The notes below the pieces were generated by a model. The model made no database searches, was not told the DNA's origin, and was given only the letters and a program-made list of their open reading frames with translations. Shown here piece by piece: positions 63,128 through 64,000 of a stretch of DNA of 64,000 nucleotides; within the stretch, counting starts at the first letter, position 1, and the number at the start of each line of letters is the position of its first letter. The translations under genes and the position numbers were made by a program. Source of the DNA: Dromaius novaehollandiae (Eukaryota > Chordata > Aves > Casuariiformes > Dromaiidae); assembly GCF_036370855.1 (NCBI RefSeq), contig NC_088099.1, positions 152,105,517-152,169,516 of the forward strand, in the 5' to 3' direction.

Positions 63128-64000
63128 CTGATAGTCTTGTTTATGGGCAAAGAGGAAGCACACTTTATATTTATAAAGCAAAGATTTTATTGTTAGTATT
63201 ATTGCTATTTTTATTGCTATTGTTAGTATAATTGAAATCTAGTTATTATGAGTCCAGATCTAATTATTATAAGAAAAAAAGAATACTAATACAGTTAAAA
63301 TTATTATACCCACGTCTCAGTTTCTACCCCTTTTCGTGGTGTTATGCTGACCCTTTCCCTGCTACTGTGTCCTGAGGTTGGTAGTTTCATTCTGACGGAG
63401 GTGATGGTGGTGGTAGTGGTGATGTGTTACAGTGAGTTGTCAGCAGCTGGAGTCCTTTGCAAGGAGTTGTTCACATTGATGGCTGCTTCTTCCTCGCTCT
63501 AGGAGCCACTTGGGGTCATTTTCATATGTTCACTAACATGCTTTTACACCTTTGCTTTTTCTTCATTGGTCTGCAGCTCCATGTTACATCCAAATTAATT
63601 ATGTATTGTGCCTTTTACGTGTGTTAGATTCTAGTTTTTGTCCTCTTTGCTGCCACTGCAACCAGTTTTCTCCAGCTCCATGTCTGAATTTTTTAACTGG
63701 TCATGAGTGAGTTTTTTATAGCTGTGGGGTCTCCAGTGCTGAGCCTGTGCCCCATCTCTTATCATCCCGTGCCTGCACTCCTCTATGTTGCACCCTGTGT
63801 CTGCACTGCTCAAGGCCTCTGCTGTCACCCCAGGCCTGCATGTCTCTACACTATATCGTTATGTTAGAGTCCTATAACCGTGGTAGTACAACACAAAGCT
63901 AAACAAAAATAAAACAAATTAGCCATATACACTGGGTCAGTTAGTAAAATTTTTGTTACATCTGCACCAAGTAAAACAAAGCTGCATGCAAGTCAGGCAA
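63128..64000 (-). mobile_element. LTR-like dispersed repeat, copy B (cut by window edge)
   Basis: It aligns with copy A (251-1180) in the same order and orientation. Examples are GATTTTATTGTTAG near 63183 against GAATTTATTGTTTG near 304, CTGACCCTTTCCCTGCTACT near 63348, and TTTTTCTTCATTGGTCTGCA near 63557, followed by CCATGTTACATCC. The A-rich block ACACAAAGCTAAACAAAAAT lies near 63891, followed by TTTTTGTTACATCTG. AATAAA occurs on the minus strand at 63186-63191, as in copy A. A GAT/GGT expansion at about 63400-63422 is particular to this copy. The element continues past the right edge. Confidence 0.5.

Noticed and set aside
1..64000. tRNA, rRNA and CRISPR features
   Set aside because: No GGTTCGA-type tRNA B boxes with matching arms, no rRNA blocks and no evenly spaced identical short repeats were seen.

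Overview
The window looks like a stretch of bird genomic DNA. The best evidence is a set of CR1 LINE retrotransposon copies carrying the characteristic avian CR1 3' end: a block beginning with repeated AGAATCACAGAATCAT-type words, then GAGGTTGGAAGGGACCTCTGGAGA and CTAGTCCAACC, read on the minus strand. Two large LTRs of one endogenous-retrovirus family also fit an avian genome. The DNA is AT-rich, has no long open reading frame and holds no gene I can recognise. It reads as a gene desert or the inside of a very large intron. I cannot name the species or chromosome. There are no bacterial features, CRISPR arrays, tRNA or rRNA genes that I can support.

Layout. Positions 250-1180, 5080-6430 and 63128-64000 (running off the edge) hold three diverged copies of one dispersed, LTR-like repeat in the same orientation. 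The middle copy is split by a CR1. A solo LTR lies at 13459-14640 (plus) and a second member of its family at 42630-43651 (minus). CR1 copies lie at about 5699-6235 (-), 16855-17093 (+), 24066-24515 (-), 24984-27740 (-, the longest, with endonuclease and reverse-transcriptase remnants), 36433-37657 (-, the best preserved reverse transcriptase), 43885-44445 (+, internally deleted), 46231-46735 (-) and 61280-61587 (+). Two much older CR1-like remnants lie at 23605-24980 (-, split by a younger CR1) and 53230-53900 (-). A degenerate GT-rich tandem array fills 51300-52345. A GC-rich, CpG-bearing island of unknown origin sits at 56470-56935. A possible short class-I-type solo LTR lies at 60387-60728.

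The rest (roughly two thirds to three quarters of the window) is AT-rich sequence with short microsatellites and no recognisable gene. Within it, 28860-30400 is rich in TAATTA-type words and could be conserved regulatory DNA. It is followed by a small segment with good-looking splice sites (30402-30468). There is no operon-like logic. The story is one of repeat layering: old CR1 and LTR-like copies, later struck by younger CR1 insertions. No clearly new biological system is visible. The least explained items are the three-copy LTR-like family, the GT-rich array, the GC island and the candidate exon.
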